Part shown: positions 8,694-16,455 of the stretch, piece after piece
How the letters are laid out: each line of letters starts with the position of its first letter
Position numbering within the stretch: position 1 is the stretch's first letter
DNA from: Slackia piriformis YIT 12062
GTDB lineage: Bacteria; Actinomycetota; Coriobacteriia; Coriobacteriales; Eggerthellaceae
NCBI RefSeq assembly: GCF_000296445.1
Contig: NZ_JH815198.1
Span: 188,501-252,500, forward strand
Direction of reading: 5' to 3'
DNA: 64,000 bases
Position numbers and translations under genes: made by a program
The notes under the pieces: generated by a model
The model's input: the letters and a program-made list of their open reading frames with translations, nothing else
Told to the model about the DNA's origin: nothing
Databases searched by the model: none

Positions 8694-9011
8694 ATGGTCG
8701 CGTACGCGCTTATAGGCATTGCCGTAGTGGCTGAGGTCTTCGGGGACTCCATGATGAAACTCTCTAACGGTTTCCAGAGGAAGCTGCCGCTTGTGGGCAC
8801 GGTCCTAGGCTACGGCATTGCGTTTTACCTGATCGCCCTTGCGCTGGAGCATTTGCCGTTAGGACCGGTGTATGCCGCATGGACGGGCCTGGGAATTGCC
8901 TTGACCGCCATTGTTGGCGCTGTGGTTTGGAAAGAAGGGTTCAATGTGAAGAAAGCATTGGGTCTGGCTGCCATCATCGGCGGCGTTGTTGTTCTGAAGT
9001 TGGGGGTGTAA
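8694..9011 (+). CDS. SMR family efflux subunit (first of a pair)
   Basis: 105 residues, four transmembrane helices. The helix-1 glutamate that binds both proton and drug is present (IAVVAEVFGDSMMKLSNGF, E14), as is the helix-3 WTGLG segment. The sequence resembles the quaternary-ammonium (EmrE/EbrAB-like) branch more than the guanidinium-exporting Gdx branch. Its stop is 3 bases from the next SMR gene, so the two products probably form a hetero-oligomer. AAGGAAGG lies about 9 bases before the ATG. Confidence 0.92.
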   Translation: MVAYALIGIAVVAEVFGDSMMKLSNGFQRKLPLVGTVLGYGIAFYLIALALEHLPLGPVYAAWTGLGIALTAIVGAVVWKEGFNVKKALGLAAIIGGVVVLKLGV

Positions 9012-9014
9012 GCC

Positions 9015-9374
9015 ATGCCATATGTTCTTTTGGGCATCTCGATCGTCACTGAGGTCTTTGCGACCACTATGCTCAAGCTTTCTGAGGGCTTTACGATTCT
9101 CGGTCCATCTATTGCGGTCGTGATAGGCTACGTCATATCGTTCTCGCTTTTCGTTATTGTTCTGAAAACCGTTCCGCTTGGCCTTGCATACGGCATCTGG
9201 GGCGGTTTGGGTACGGTTGCTACCACCATTATTGGCTGCATGGTGTGGGGAGAGCCGTTCACGCTTTATACAGGTCTCGGAATTGCCCTGGTGGCAGGTG
9301 GTATTTATCTGATGAATGCAGGGACGCAGCAAGAGACGGATAAGACGGTAGCGAAGGTGAACGAAAGTCTCTAG
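9015..9374 (+). CDS. SMR family efflux subunit (second of a pair)
   Basis: 119 residues, four transmembrane helices and a short polar tail. The helix-1 glutamate is present (GISIVTEVFATTMLKLSEGFT) and helix 3 reads YGIWGGLGTV. Paired SMR genes such as ebrAB and ykkCD work as hetero-oligomeric drug/proton antiporters (known for those pairs). It is co-transcribed with the preceding gene under the MerR-type promoter and closed by a strong terminator. Confidence 0.92.
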   Translation: MPYVLLGISIVTEVFATTMLKLSEGFTILGPSIAVVIGYVISFSLFVIVLKTVPLGLAYGIWGGLGTVATTIIGCMVWGEPFTLYTGLGIALVAGGIYLMNAGTQQETDKTVAKVNESL

Positions 9375-9428
9375 CTGTATGCTTCGCCATTAACTGCATG
9401 AACATCCGAGGGTTTGAGAGATTAGCAG

Positions 9429-9467
9429 AGAGGGAGCGGCATCTGAAAAGACGCCGCTCCCTCTTTC
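9429..9467 (+). terminator. Terminator of the SMR operon
   Basis: Perfect 12-bp stem AGAGGGAGCGGC / GCCGCTCCCTCT with a 12-base loop, then TTCTGTTT. Confidence 0.9.
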
Positions 9468-9583
9468 TGTTTAGAATGCAGGAGCATTCCTCGGAGAACA
9501 AGCTTGTCTTCCGAGGCTCTGTTTTTGACAGGAATCGAACCGGGGGAGCGAGAGAAGCCGGTTGTTGCCAGGTGGTAGCAGAA

Positions 9584-10183
9584 TTAGGACTTGGGTTTTT
9601 TATCCGAGGGCGGAATGAGCATCGCCTTATACAATTTGACAGGAACGATGCTCAACAGATCGTTTGTCCATTGGGTCAAATCCGTCTCGCGTTCTGAGCG
9701 AAGCCAGTCGTTCAGGATTTCGCATTCAAGCTTAGAGAACGTTTCCACGAGGAATCTCATATTGTGATCGATATTGACGTGTCGCCAGTTGATAAGCGTT
9801 TCAAAGATGACGTTTTTCCTGCTTTCGGGGATAACGGTTTGCCCGAAAGGCTCGTTGATGGTGTACTGAATTGATTTGCGGTAGAAGTCGCGTTCTTGAG
9901 TAATAAGTCGTAGGTGCTGGTAATAGCCTATTTCCCAATTGATGGTTCGGCCAATTTCGTTAAGGTAAAACTGCCTGCAGAATATGGTGTGCCATGAGGG
10001 AATGTCGTACTTACTCTTGAAATGGCGGTAGAACGTCTGACGTGAAATATCGGCGTTTTCGCAAATCTCCGAAATGGTTATGCGGTCAAGCGACTTGTCT
10101 ACCGCGTGAAGAATCTTCAGTTTCGTCTTAATTTCCGGGGAGTCAAAAATGCTCTCCCCCCCCCCGTAAAATTCTTGAATCAT
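9584..10183 (-). CDS. TetR-family regulator with a G10 tract at its start
   Basis: 199 residues. The N-terminal helix-turn-helix is clear (ITISEICENADISRQTFYRHFKSKYDI, about residues 37-63); the rest is the helical ligand domain, with no recognised ligand class. The start at 10183 is preceded by GGAGGT. The codons just after it read TAC followed by ten G, giving MIQEFYGGGESIF. The frame is open here, but loss or gain of one G would stop translation early, so this is a candidate phase-variable regulator. It is divergent from the amidinotransferase gene, which it probably controls (inference). Confidence 0.88.
   Translation of the reverse strand: MIQEFYGGGESIFDSPEIKTKLKILHAVDKSLDRITISEICENADISRQTFYRHFKSKYDIPSWHTIFCRQFYLNEIGRTINWEIGYYQHLRLITQERDFYRKSIQYTINEPFGQTVIPESRKNVIFETLINWRHVNIDHNMRFLVETFSKLECEILNDWLRSERETDLTQWTNDLLSIVPVKLYKAMLIPPSDKKPKS
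10156..10165. repeat. Homopolymeric tract, ten bases (G10 on the coding strand)
   Basis: Ten consecutive C on the plus strand inside codons 7-10 of the TetR gene. This is the longest homopolymer I saw in the window and lies where slippage would inactivate the regulator. Confidence 0.95.
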
Positions 10184-10572
10184 AATTGCACACCTCCATG
10201 CATTCAATTCATGCACTAAGAAAGTGGCGCAGTGTTCGACGGGGTGAGGGGTCTGCCGAACGTTGCGTCATTTCTTTTTCCCAAGTGTACAACGAATGAT
10301 GGGCTCTGTGACGTTTGGCAAAGCGAATGTTCCGAAAGCGGTCTTGAACAGCGGTAAGTAACAAAGATGTTACAAAAGCAATGAATATGCCAAATTTGAC
10401 GGACAAGCATCCTTTGGTGGCTCTTGGAGTGGATTTCTTGTGTCTTCAGAATAAACCCATAAGGAAAACAAGTGGTTTCCAAGGGCTTTCATAGAAAACG
10501 AGTAGGAGATTGCGAGTTTTCCAATCCGGTTAGGGGTAGAAGAGAGCCCCTTTCAAGAAAGGAGTCATTATT
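10184..10572. other. Divergent control region between TetR and amidinotransferase genes
   Basis: 389 bases without a gene, visibly more AT-rich than its surroundings. It contains two dyads that could bind the TetR protein: TGCAT-7-ATGCA (10199-10215), next to the TetR ribosome site, and GTAAC-6-GTTAC (10358-10373). Nearer the amidinotransferase, a small stem AGGGG/CCCCT (about 10534-10553) precedes the ribosome site AAAGGAG. No convincing -35/-10 pair and no guanidine-riboswitch signature could be identified. Confidence 0.5.
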
Positions 10573-11721
10573 ATGGCTAAGATCGTTAATTCTTGGAACG
10601 ACTGGGATCCGCTGAAGCGCGTCATCGTCGGCCGCTGCGACAACTCCATGATTCCGCCCGAGGAGCCCGCGACCTCCGAGAAGGTGCCCGTTGATTCCGA
10701 GATGCGCGGCATGTGGGGCCTCCGCCCGCTCGCTACCGTCGAGCGCGGCAACGAATGCCTCGAGAACCTCGTGAAGGCAGTCGAGGACCGCGGCGTCGTC
10801 GTCGACCGCCCGACCCCGCTGCAGTGGAACCAGGCAATCGGCACCCCCGACTTCCGCAATGACTCCATGATGACCTGCATGCCTCCCCGCGACATCCTGC
10901 TCACGATCGGCAACGAGATCATGGCCTCCGCCAACTCCTTCCGCTGCCGCTACTTCGAGTACCTCGCGTACTGGCCGCTCATGAAGCAGTACTTCGACGA
11001 GGACCCCGAGTTCAAGTGGACCCAGGCTCCCCGCCCCCGTCTGACCGACGCCTCCTACAAGCACAACTACTACGACGAGAAGATCACCCTCGAGGAGCGC
11101 CTCGTCCGCACCGCCAACAAGGACTTCGTCACCACCGAGGTCGAGCCCATGTGGGACGCCGCAGACGTCATGCGTATGGGCAAGGACCTCTTCATCCAGC
11201 ACGGCCTGACCACCAACCGCACCGCCATGGAATGGTTCCAGCGCTACTATCCCGAGCTGCGCGTCCATGCGATGAACTTCCCCGGCGACCCCTATCCCAT
11301 CCACATCGACGCGACCTTCGTGCCGCTGCGCCCGGGCCTGATCATCAACAACCCGCACCGCCACCCCGCAGAGGGCCAGCTGGCCATCTTCGAGGCCAAC
11401 GACTGGGAAGTCGTCGACGCGGCCCAGCCCGCCCATGACGAGCCTCCCGCGCTGTGCTACAGCTCCGTCTGGCTGTCCATGAACTGCCTCGTCCTCGACC
11501 CCAAGACCGTCATCGTCGAGGCCTCCGAGGTCCATCAGCAGGAGCAGATGGACAAGCTCGGCATGAACGTCGTCCCCGTCGACCTGCGCGACGCCTATCC
11601 GTTCGGCGGCGGCCTGCACTGCTCCACCGCCGACGTCTACCGCGAGGGCGGCTGCGAGGACTACTTCCCGAACCGTGTCAAGGACGACACCCTCATCCAT
11701 CCTGAGATGTGGAACGACTAA
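10573..11721 (+). CDS. Arginine:glycine-type amidinotransferase
   Basis: 382 residues. Catalyses transfer of an amidino group from a guanidino donor (arginine in known members, through a cysteine-amidino intermediate) to an amine; AGAT makes guanidinoacetate, StrB1 and SxtG relatives use other acceptors. All catalytic elements are present: DAAD at 195-198, PIHIDATF with H244 and D246, and GGGLHCSTADV with C350. Start has AAAGGAG at 8-base spacing. Codon use is extreme: nearly every codon ends in C or G, unlike the genes on both sides, pointing to very high expression or recent transfer. It is divergent from the TetR gene and upstream of a creatininase, so creatine/guanidinoacetate-type substrates are plausible (inference). 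Confidence 0.93.
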   Translation: MAKIVNSWNDWDPLKRVIVGRCDNSMIPPEEPATSEKVPVDSEMRGMWGLRPLATVERGNECLENLVKAVEDRGVVVDRPTPLQWNQAIGTPDFRNDSMMTCMPPRDILLTIGNEIMASANSFRCRYFEYLAYWPLMKQYFDEDPEFKWTQAPRPRLTDASYKHNYYDEKITLEERLVRTANKDFVTTEVEPMWDAADVMRMGKDLFIQHGLTTNRTAMEWFQRYYPELRVHAMNFPGDPYPIHIDATFVPLRPGLIINNPHRHPAEGQLAIFEANDWEVVDAAQPAHDEPPALCYSSVWLSMNCLVLDPKTVIVEASEVHQQEQMDKLGMNVVPVDLRDAYPFGGGLHCSTADVYREGGCEDYFPNRVKDDTLIHPEMWND

Positions 11722-11992
11722 TCATCTTTATCGCGGAACGCATAGTTCTGCCATAGCTTCGTAGTTCTGAGGGCTTCGGCGGCGGTTGCTGTGCTAGCTG
11801 CCACGGCAACTCCTTCCGTCGTCGGAGTCCTCAAGAACGAATCCCCCAACTTCCAACAATTCAGCTCACAGAGCCTATACCCGATCGAGTCCGCGACCAA
11901 AATGCATAGACCGGGCTTAATTCCGCATACCTTTATGCGGCTTAGACCTCTTGTGCCATGAAGGCGGAATCGACTGACACAAAGGGGAACCT
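11722..11992 (+). other. Intergenic region with hairpin, amidinotransferase to EamA
   Basis: 271 bases without a supported gene. A 7-bp hairpin CCGCATA / TATGCGG (11923-11940) lies 50 bases before the EamA start; it lacks a T run, so it may be an attenuator or simply a stabilising stem. No riboswitch I recognise. Confidence 0.4.
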
Positions 11993-13072
11993 ATGAATCA
12001 ATCAGCAAAATACAAACTCATCGGTTTTGTGATGATGTTTGCCTCCTCGTCTTTGATGGGCGGCATCGGAGCGTTCACCCGATTCATCGACGCTCCTGGC
12101 GACTTCGTTTCCTTCTGGCGAAATTTCGCTGGCTTCATTTGCCTGACTATCATCTTCTGCTTCATTTCGGGCAGCTGGCGTAAAGTCAAGGAAACCCGCT
12201 TCTCTGGAACCATGCTGGCATCCGGTGTCTTCTTGGGCCTGCTTTCCGGTCTGTATTGCCTTTCTACGCAGTACACCACCTTGGCAAATGCATCGTTCTT
12301 GATTTACACCGGCCCGATTTACTCCACGATCCTTGCGGCAATCTTTCTGAAAGAGAAGCTCAGCATCAAGAGCGTTATCTGCATCATTGCGGTAGTTGTC
12401 GGCATGCTGTTCATCGTCGGTATCATCACCCCCGAGGGCTTGACGCTCAGTCTCGATCCTAGCTACGCGTTCGGTAATGCCATCGCATTCGCGTCGGGCA
12501 TCGCATACGGCTTGTACCTGTTCTTCTCTCGCTATCGCGAGGACTGCGATTCCAACGTTCGTTCCTGGTGGAACTTCCTGTTCGGTTCGCTTTCCATCCT
12601 CGTGCTGCTCGTTTGGCATCACTTCTTCCTGCAGCCGCTTTCTTATCCCGAGAAGATCAATGGTGTAACGCAGTTCGACGCGACTGGTCAGATCATTACG
12701 CATCCGTGGAACCTGTTCACCATGGACGGCTCTTCCTGGGCATGGTTGATCGCTGCTGCTCTCATTACGGGCTTCGGCGCATTCTATCTGCTGACTCACG
12801 CTACGAAGCGTTTGAAGGCTGGCGAGCTCGCTGCCATTTCCTATCAGGAAACCATCATGGCATCGCTGCTCGGCCTGTTCCTCTTCGGCGAGACCATGAC
12901 TGCCTTCCAGGTTATCGGTGGCGCCTTGATCATCGCCGGCGGCGTTTCTCAGGTCGTCTTTTCCACGAAGTCCGCTGGTGCAAAGGGCGAAAAGATAGAG
13001 AAGGAAGCCGAGATACGCGAAAACCTTGCGACACGTATCGAGGAGGAATCCGAGAAAGAAGGTCTGAAGTAG
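11993..13072 (+). CDS. EamA/DMT-superfamily transporter
   Basis: 359 residues with ten predicted membrane helices in two repeats, as in the drug/metabolite transporter superfamily. The first repeat begins MMFASSSLMGGIGAFTRF and contains YTGPIYSTILAAIFLKEKLS; the second contains ISYQETIMASLLGLFLFGE, the usual EamA repeat signature. A polar insert of about 35 residues separates helices 7 and 8, and a charged coiled tail follows the last helix. Such proteins usually export amino acids or metabolites. Located between amidinotransferase and creatininase, it may export a product such as ornithine, sarcosine or a guanidino compound (inference). AAAGGGG precedes the ATG. Confidence 0.9.
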   Translation: MNQSAKYKLIGFVMMFASSSLMGGIGAFTRFIDAPGDFVSFWRNFAGFICLTIIFCFISGSWRKVKETRFSGTMLASGVFLGLLSGLYCLSTQYTTLANASFLIYTGPIYSTILAAIFLKEKLSIKSVICIIAVVVGMLFIVGIITPEGLTLSLDPSYAFGNAIAFASGIAYGLYLFFSRYREDCDSNVRSWWNFLFGSLSILVLLVWHHFFLQPLSYPEKINGVTQFDATGQIITHPWNLFTMDGSSWAWLIAAALITGFGAFYLLTHATKRLKAGELAAISYQETIMASLLGLFLFGETMTAFQVIGGALIIAGGVSQVVFSTKSAGAKGEKIEKEAEIRENLATRIEEESEKEGLK

Positions 13073-13095
13073 CCTTCGGTTCTTGACGAATCACC

Positions 13096-13128
13096 TCGGC
13101 GGCTTCCGTTCGATGCGAAAGCCGCCGA
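13096..13128 (+). other. Intercistronic hairpin after the EamA gene
   Basis: Perfect 10-bp stem TCGGCGGCTT / AAGCCGCCGA with no T run. It could stabilise the upstream transcript or act as a weak attenuator. Confidence 0.5.
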
Positions 13129-13224
13129 AGAACGCATCTGCAGCGTATTGAAGTTATTCGGGCGTCCCGAGCTGTGTGCGCATGCTTGGCGAAGGACGCC
13201 TCTGAAGAGAAAAGAGGTGCGTCA

Positions 13225-13782
13225 ATGAAGATTACGAAAAATCTCACGCACGTCGTTAGCTCCGTCGATTTTCAGGCGGCCCTTAACGAGAAAGAACTCG
13301 CAAACGTACTCGGGGAAAAAGGCATGCAGGGCTTTCCTGCCGAGCTCGATATCGCCGAGCGTACCGAAGAGCATGTTCAGATTGTCGCTTTGGAGGATCT
13401 TCTGGGATTCGCCAAGGCGTCGGGCGTCAATGCGGTGACGTACGACGTCACGTATTTCCCCCATGCGGACGATGCCGAGATCGATTACCAGGTTTCGCAG
13501 CTTGCACGCGACTTGGAGATCAGCTCCGAGGTCATTCGCAGCCTGTGCGCTGAAGAAATCGACGAATATCTTGCTCTCGACAAAGAGCGCGACGCTGAAC
13601 GCCCTGTTCACAGCATTGTCGAAGCATATATCGGCGGTACGGCGTTTGCATGGTACGGCATCAACGAGTACCCGCGTCTTAAGCGCGTCATCCTTCGCAA
13701 ACTTATTGCAGGCGGGGCAGAGGCGGAGCATGCCTTTGTCATGCGCGCCAGCAAGCTTCAGATGGACTACATCGACTACTAA
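13225..13782 (+). CDS. Unknown protein in the creatininase cluster
   Basis: 185 residues, soluble, acidic, no signal peptide or membrane segment; I recognise no family. The start at 13225 is chosen because AAAGAGGT sits 6 bases upstream; an earlier in-frame ATG at 13174 lacks a ribosome site. Segments that could be used for searching are ALEDLLGFAKASGVNAVTYD and FAWYGINEYPRLKRVI. It lies between the EamA transporter and the creatininase, on the same strand, so it may be an accessory or binding protein of the same pathway. No catalytic motif is evident. Confidence 0.75.
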   Translation: MKITKNLTHVVSSVDFQAALNEKELANVLGEKGMQGFPAELDIAERTEEHVQIVALEDLLGFAKASGVNAVTYDVTYFPHADDAEIDYQVSQLARDLEISSEVIRSLCAEEIDEYLALDKERDAERPVHSIVEAYIGGTAFAWYGINEYPRLKRVILRKLIAGGAEAEHAFVMRASKLQMDYIDY

Positions 13783-13793
13783 AACGTTCTTGC

Positions 13794-13819
13794 GTGCGGC
13801 GAACTCTGGTTTGCCGCAC
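13794..13819 (+). other. Intercistronic hairpin before creatininase
   Basis: Perfect 7-bp stem GTGCGGC / GCCGCAC, 12-base loop, just before the creatininase ribosome site; no T run. Confidence 0.45.
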
Positions 13820-13841
13820 TACTTGATTGAAGGAGGTTTCC

Positions 13842-14642
13842 ATGAAAAAGACGGTATACATGGAGGAAATGGATGCATTTACCTATCGCGACAAACTGAA
13901 GAAAGACGCTGTCGTTTTCGTTCCCGTTGGCGCTCTCGAGCAGCATGGCTCGCATATGGCAATGTGCGTCGACGCCGCTTTGACCAAGGCCATGGCTGGC
14001 GCTACGGCTGAGGCGCTTGTTGAAGAAGGGGTGCTCGAGGGCATCGTTTCTGCCCCTATCAATTACGGTTATCGCTCCCAGCAGCGTTCTGGTGGCGGCT
14101 TCCATCTTTCTGGCACCACGAGCTTGAGCGGCCAGACGCTTATCATGCTTGCGCGCGACATTGTCTACAACATCATCGTTCACGGCGCTCGCAAGATTGT
14201 CTTCATGAACGGGCACTATGAGAACTACCAGTTCATTTTCGAAGGCGCGGAGCTTGCCTTGGAGAAGGCTCGCGCCAATGGCATCGACGATGTGAAGATT
14301 CAGCTTCTTTCTTACTGGGACTTCGTTGACGATCAGACGATTGCGGAGCTGTATCCCGACGGCTTTACCGGCTGGGACCTCGAGCATGCGGGCGTTATGG
14401 AGACGTCTCTCATGCTGCTGTTCTATCCCGACCTTGTTGATATGGACGCTATTGACGGCGAGCTTTACACCGGGCTTCCGGCGGAGCTTCCGAATTACGA
14501 CGTGCTGCCCATCATTGCCGATTACACGCCGCCTTCGGGCTGTCTGTCTCACCCGGGCGCCTCTTCGCGCGAGAAGGGCGTCATCTTGCGCGACGTTGCC
14601 GTGAAGAACATGGTCGAGGCCATCAAGAAAGAATTCGTCTAA
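13842..14642 (+). CDS. Creatininase (creatinine amidohydrolase)
   Basis: 266 residues. Interconverts creatinine and creatine in the cytoplasm using a two-metal centre. Family ligands are visible as GALEQHGSHM (E33, H35), D44, and the diagnostic NGHYEN (H125, E127); most other family members, such as mycofactocin MftE or FAPy deformylase, have NGHGGN instead. The active-site tryptophan loops are also present: SYWDFV (W159) and GWDLEHAG (W178, H182), matching Pseudomonas creatininase closely over the last 120 residues (from memory of that enzyme). AAGGAGG precedes the ATG by 5 bases. No creatinase or creatinine deaminase is found in the window, so creatine must be used another way. Confidence 0.92.
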   Translation: MKKTVYMEEMDAFTYRDKLKKDAVVFVPVGALEQHGSHMAMCVDAALTKAMAGATAEALVEEGVLEGIVSAPINYGYRSQQRSGGGFHLSGTTSLSGQTLIMLARDIVYNIIVHGARKIVFMNGHYENYQFIFEGAELALEKARANGIDDVKIQLLSYWDFVDDQTIAELYPDGFTGWDLEHAGVMETSLMLLFYPDLVDMDAIDGELYTGLPAELPNYDVLPIIADYTPPSGCLSHPGASSREKGVILRDVAVKNMVEAIKKEFV

Positions 14643-14661
14643 GCGGCTTCAAGCCGCCTCG

Positions 14662-14698
14662 AAGGCGGCCTGCCCGGCGTGAGGGCGGCCGCCTTTCA
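14662..14698 (+). terminator. Terminator-like hairpin after creatininase
   Basis: Stem AAGGCGGCC / GGCCGCCTT (14662-14670 with 14687-14695) followed by TCATTTC; the T run is imperfect, so some read-through to the transporter gene is likely. Confidence 0.6.
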
Positions 14699-14807
14699 TT
14701 TCTCGAAAGGGGTTGTTGCCGATGCTGCGTGTCGTCTCGTTCTCCGTATCGAAAGAGATGGCCCGTTTCTCGGGCGATTACCACGAGATTCTATGAAGGG
14801 ACCTGTT

Positions 14808-16112
14808 ATGAGTGCAGAAGTCGCAGAGGTAAAAGTGCCTTTTAAAGTGGCGTTGTCGTCATTCCTCGGGAATTTCCTCGAATGGTTCGATTATGCCACC
14901 TATACCTATTTCGCCATTACGATTGGTGTCGTATTCTTTCCTGAATCGGCAGTCGATTCCACGTTGATGGCATTCGCCGTATTTGCGCTTTCGTTCATAT
15001 TCCGCCCGCTTGGCGCAGCGTTTTGGGGAAGCATGGGCGATAAGAAAGGCCGCAAATGGTCGCTTTCGACGTCGATTCTTTTGATGACGGCTGCGGCATT
15101 CTTGATCGGCTGCCTTCCGTCGTTCGAGACGATAGGATTGCTTTCGCCGATTCTGCTGCTTGCGTTGCGAAGCATTCAGGGATTTTCCGCTGCGGGCGAG
15201 TATTCGGGCGCAGCGGTCTTTTTGGCCGAATACGCCCCGCCGAAGCATCGTGGCAAGTACTGCTCCCTCGTTCCTGCGTCGACGGCCATGGGCTTGTTCG
15301 CCGGATCGACGGCGGCTTTGTTGATCAAGGCGTTCATTCCCGAGGCGGATGTGGTTGAGTGGGGATGGCGCATTCCGTTCTTGTTGGCCGGCCCTCTCGG
15401 CATCGCATTCCATTTCTACATCAAGCTGAAGCTCGACGATTCTCCCGCGTATCAGCAGATGGAATCGGGCGACTCTGCTCATAAAGAAGTCGAGCATCCC
15501 ACTCGTCTGGTGTTCAAGAAATACAGCAAGCGCCTGCTTTCCAGCATTGCTGCCACGATGGTCAACTCCGTTGGTTTCTACTTGGTTTTGACGTATTTGC
15601 CGACGTATCTGACCAGCTATGCGGGTATGGATGCGGCTTCTGCGCAGCTTGCTACTGACGTTGCCTTACTAGCCTATGTGATCATCGTGTTCGGTGCGGG
15701 AAAGGTGTCCGATATCGTGGGACGCAGAAAGATGCTCATTGGTGCATGCATAGCATTTGTGGCTTTGAGCATTCCCGGATTCATGATGCTGAATACGGCG
15801 AGCTTGCCGATCGTTATCGTCGCCGAGCTCATACTGTGCGTGACGCTTTCCATCAACGACTCCAATATCGCATGCTACCAGGCTGAATTGTTCCCGACCG
15901 AGGTTCGTTATACGGGCGCTGCTTTGGGGTCGAATATCGCATATGTCATCTTCGGAGGAACGGCTTCCATGGTGGCGACCGCTTTGATTGACTTCACGGG
16001 CAACGGAATGGCTCCTGCGTACTACATGATGGGAATTTGCATCGTGGCGGGTATCATCCTTCTGTTCACGGCGCGCGATCACAACAATATTCCGATGGAT
16101 GAAATCGACTAG
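14808..16112 (+). CDS. MHS-type MFS transporter (ProP-like)
   Basis: 434 residues, twelve membrane helices. It has the metabolite:H+ symporter features FLEWFDYATYTYFA, FRPLGAAFWGSMGDKKGRK (loop 2-3 motif) and EYSGAAVFLAEYAP. ProP-type members import proline, betaine, carnitine or carboxylates with protons. Start ATG at 14808 has AAGGGA 6 bases upstream; an ATG at 14793 is in frame but poorly placed. As the last gene of the amidinotransferase-creatininase cluster it is the best candidate for uptake of creatinine or creatine, which are chemically similar to the known zwitterionic substrates (inference). Confidence 0.9.
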   Translation: MSAEVAEVKVPFKVALSSFLGNFLEWFDYATYTYFAITIGVVFFPESAVDSTLMAFAVFALSFIFRPLGAAFWGSMGDKKGRKWSLSTSILLMTAAAFLIGCLPSFETIGLLSPILLLALRSIQGFSAAGEYSGAAVFLAEYAPPKHRGKYCSLVPASTAMGLFAGSTAALLIKAFIPEADVVEWGWRIPFLLAGPLGIAFHFYIKLKLDDSPAYQQMESGDSAHKEVEHPTRLVFKKYSKRLLSSIAATMVNSVGFYLVLTYLPTYLTSYAGMDAASAQLATDVALLAYVIIVFGAGKVSDIVGRRKMLIGACIAFVALSIPGFMMLNTASLPIVIVAELILCVTLSINDSNIACYQAELFPTEVRYTGAALGSNIAYVIFGGTASMVATALIDFTGNGMAPAYYMMGICIVAGIILLFTARDHNNIPMDEID

Positions 16113-16455
16113 GGTTTCGTACCCTTCGAAAAACGCGGCGTGTTTGTTGCGGTCTTGCGTCTCCTCACGCAAGCCTCTTTCCCTGTCAATACGTTGCTGT
16201 TGCGTATAAGGCGCGGTCTTCGGGCTGCGCCTTTGCGTGCTTTCGGCATCGTGCGCGGGTGTTTTTGCCCGCTCGGCCGCTGCGTTCGATTTGCGGTTTT
16301 TCCGTCGACGGGTGCGTGTTTGCCGACGCATGCCGACGAAACGCCGTCGCCCGTGTTTAAATGCTATTGAAAAAGTAGCAATAAACGAATCCGCACGAGA
16401 GGCTCCTGCGTGCCTGCCGGTTTGCCGCGCGCCTTGTGCCGGAAGGGGAACAGCT
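16113..16455 (+). other. Gene-free stretch before nrdA, with one terminator-like hairpin
   Basis: 343 bases. A stem AAGGCGC / GCGCCTT (16208-16214 with 16227-16233) followed by TGCGTGC may end the transporter transcript. Nearer nrdA is an AT-rich patch with TGCTA-10-TAGCA (about 16369-16388). I could not find a convincing NrdR box pair. Confidence 0.45.

Noticed and set aside
11718-11900. 60-codon minus-strand open frame after the amidinotransferase
   Set aside because: No ribosome site, no recognisable domain, and it overlaps the end of the plus-strand gene; most likely chance.
16113-16455. 73-codon upstream extension of nrdA
   Set aside because: Open in frame but Arg/Cys-rich and unlike the family; the ATP-cone begins exactly at the ATG with a good ribosome site (16456).
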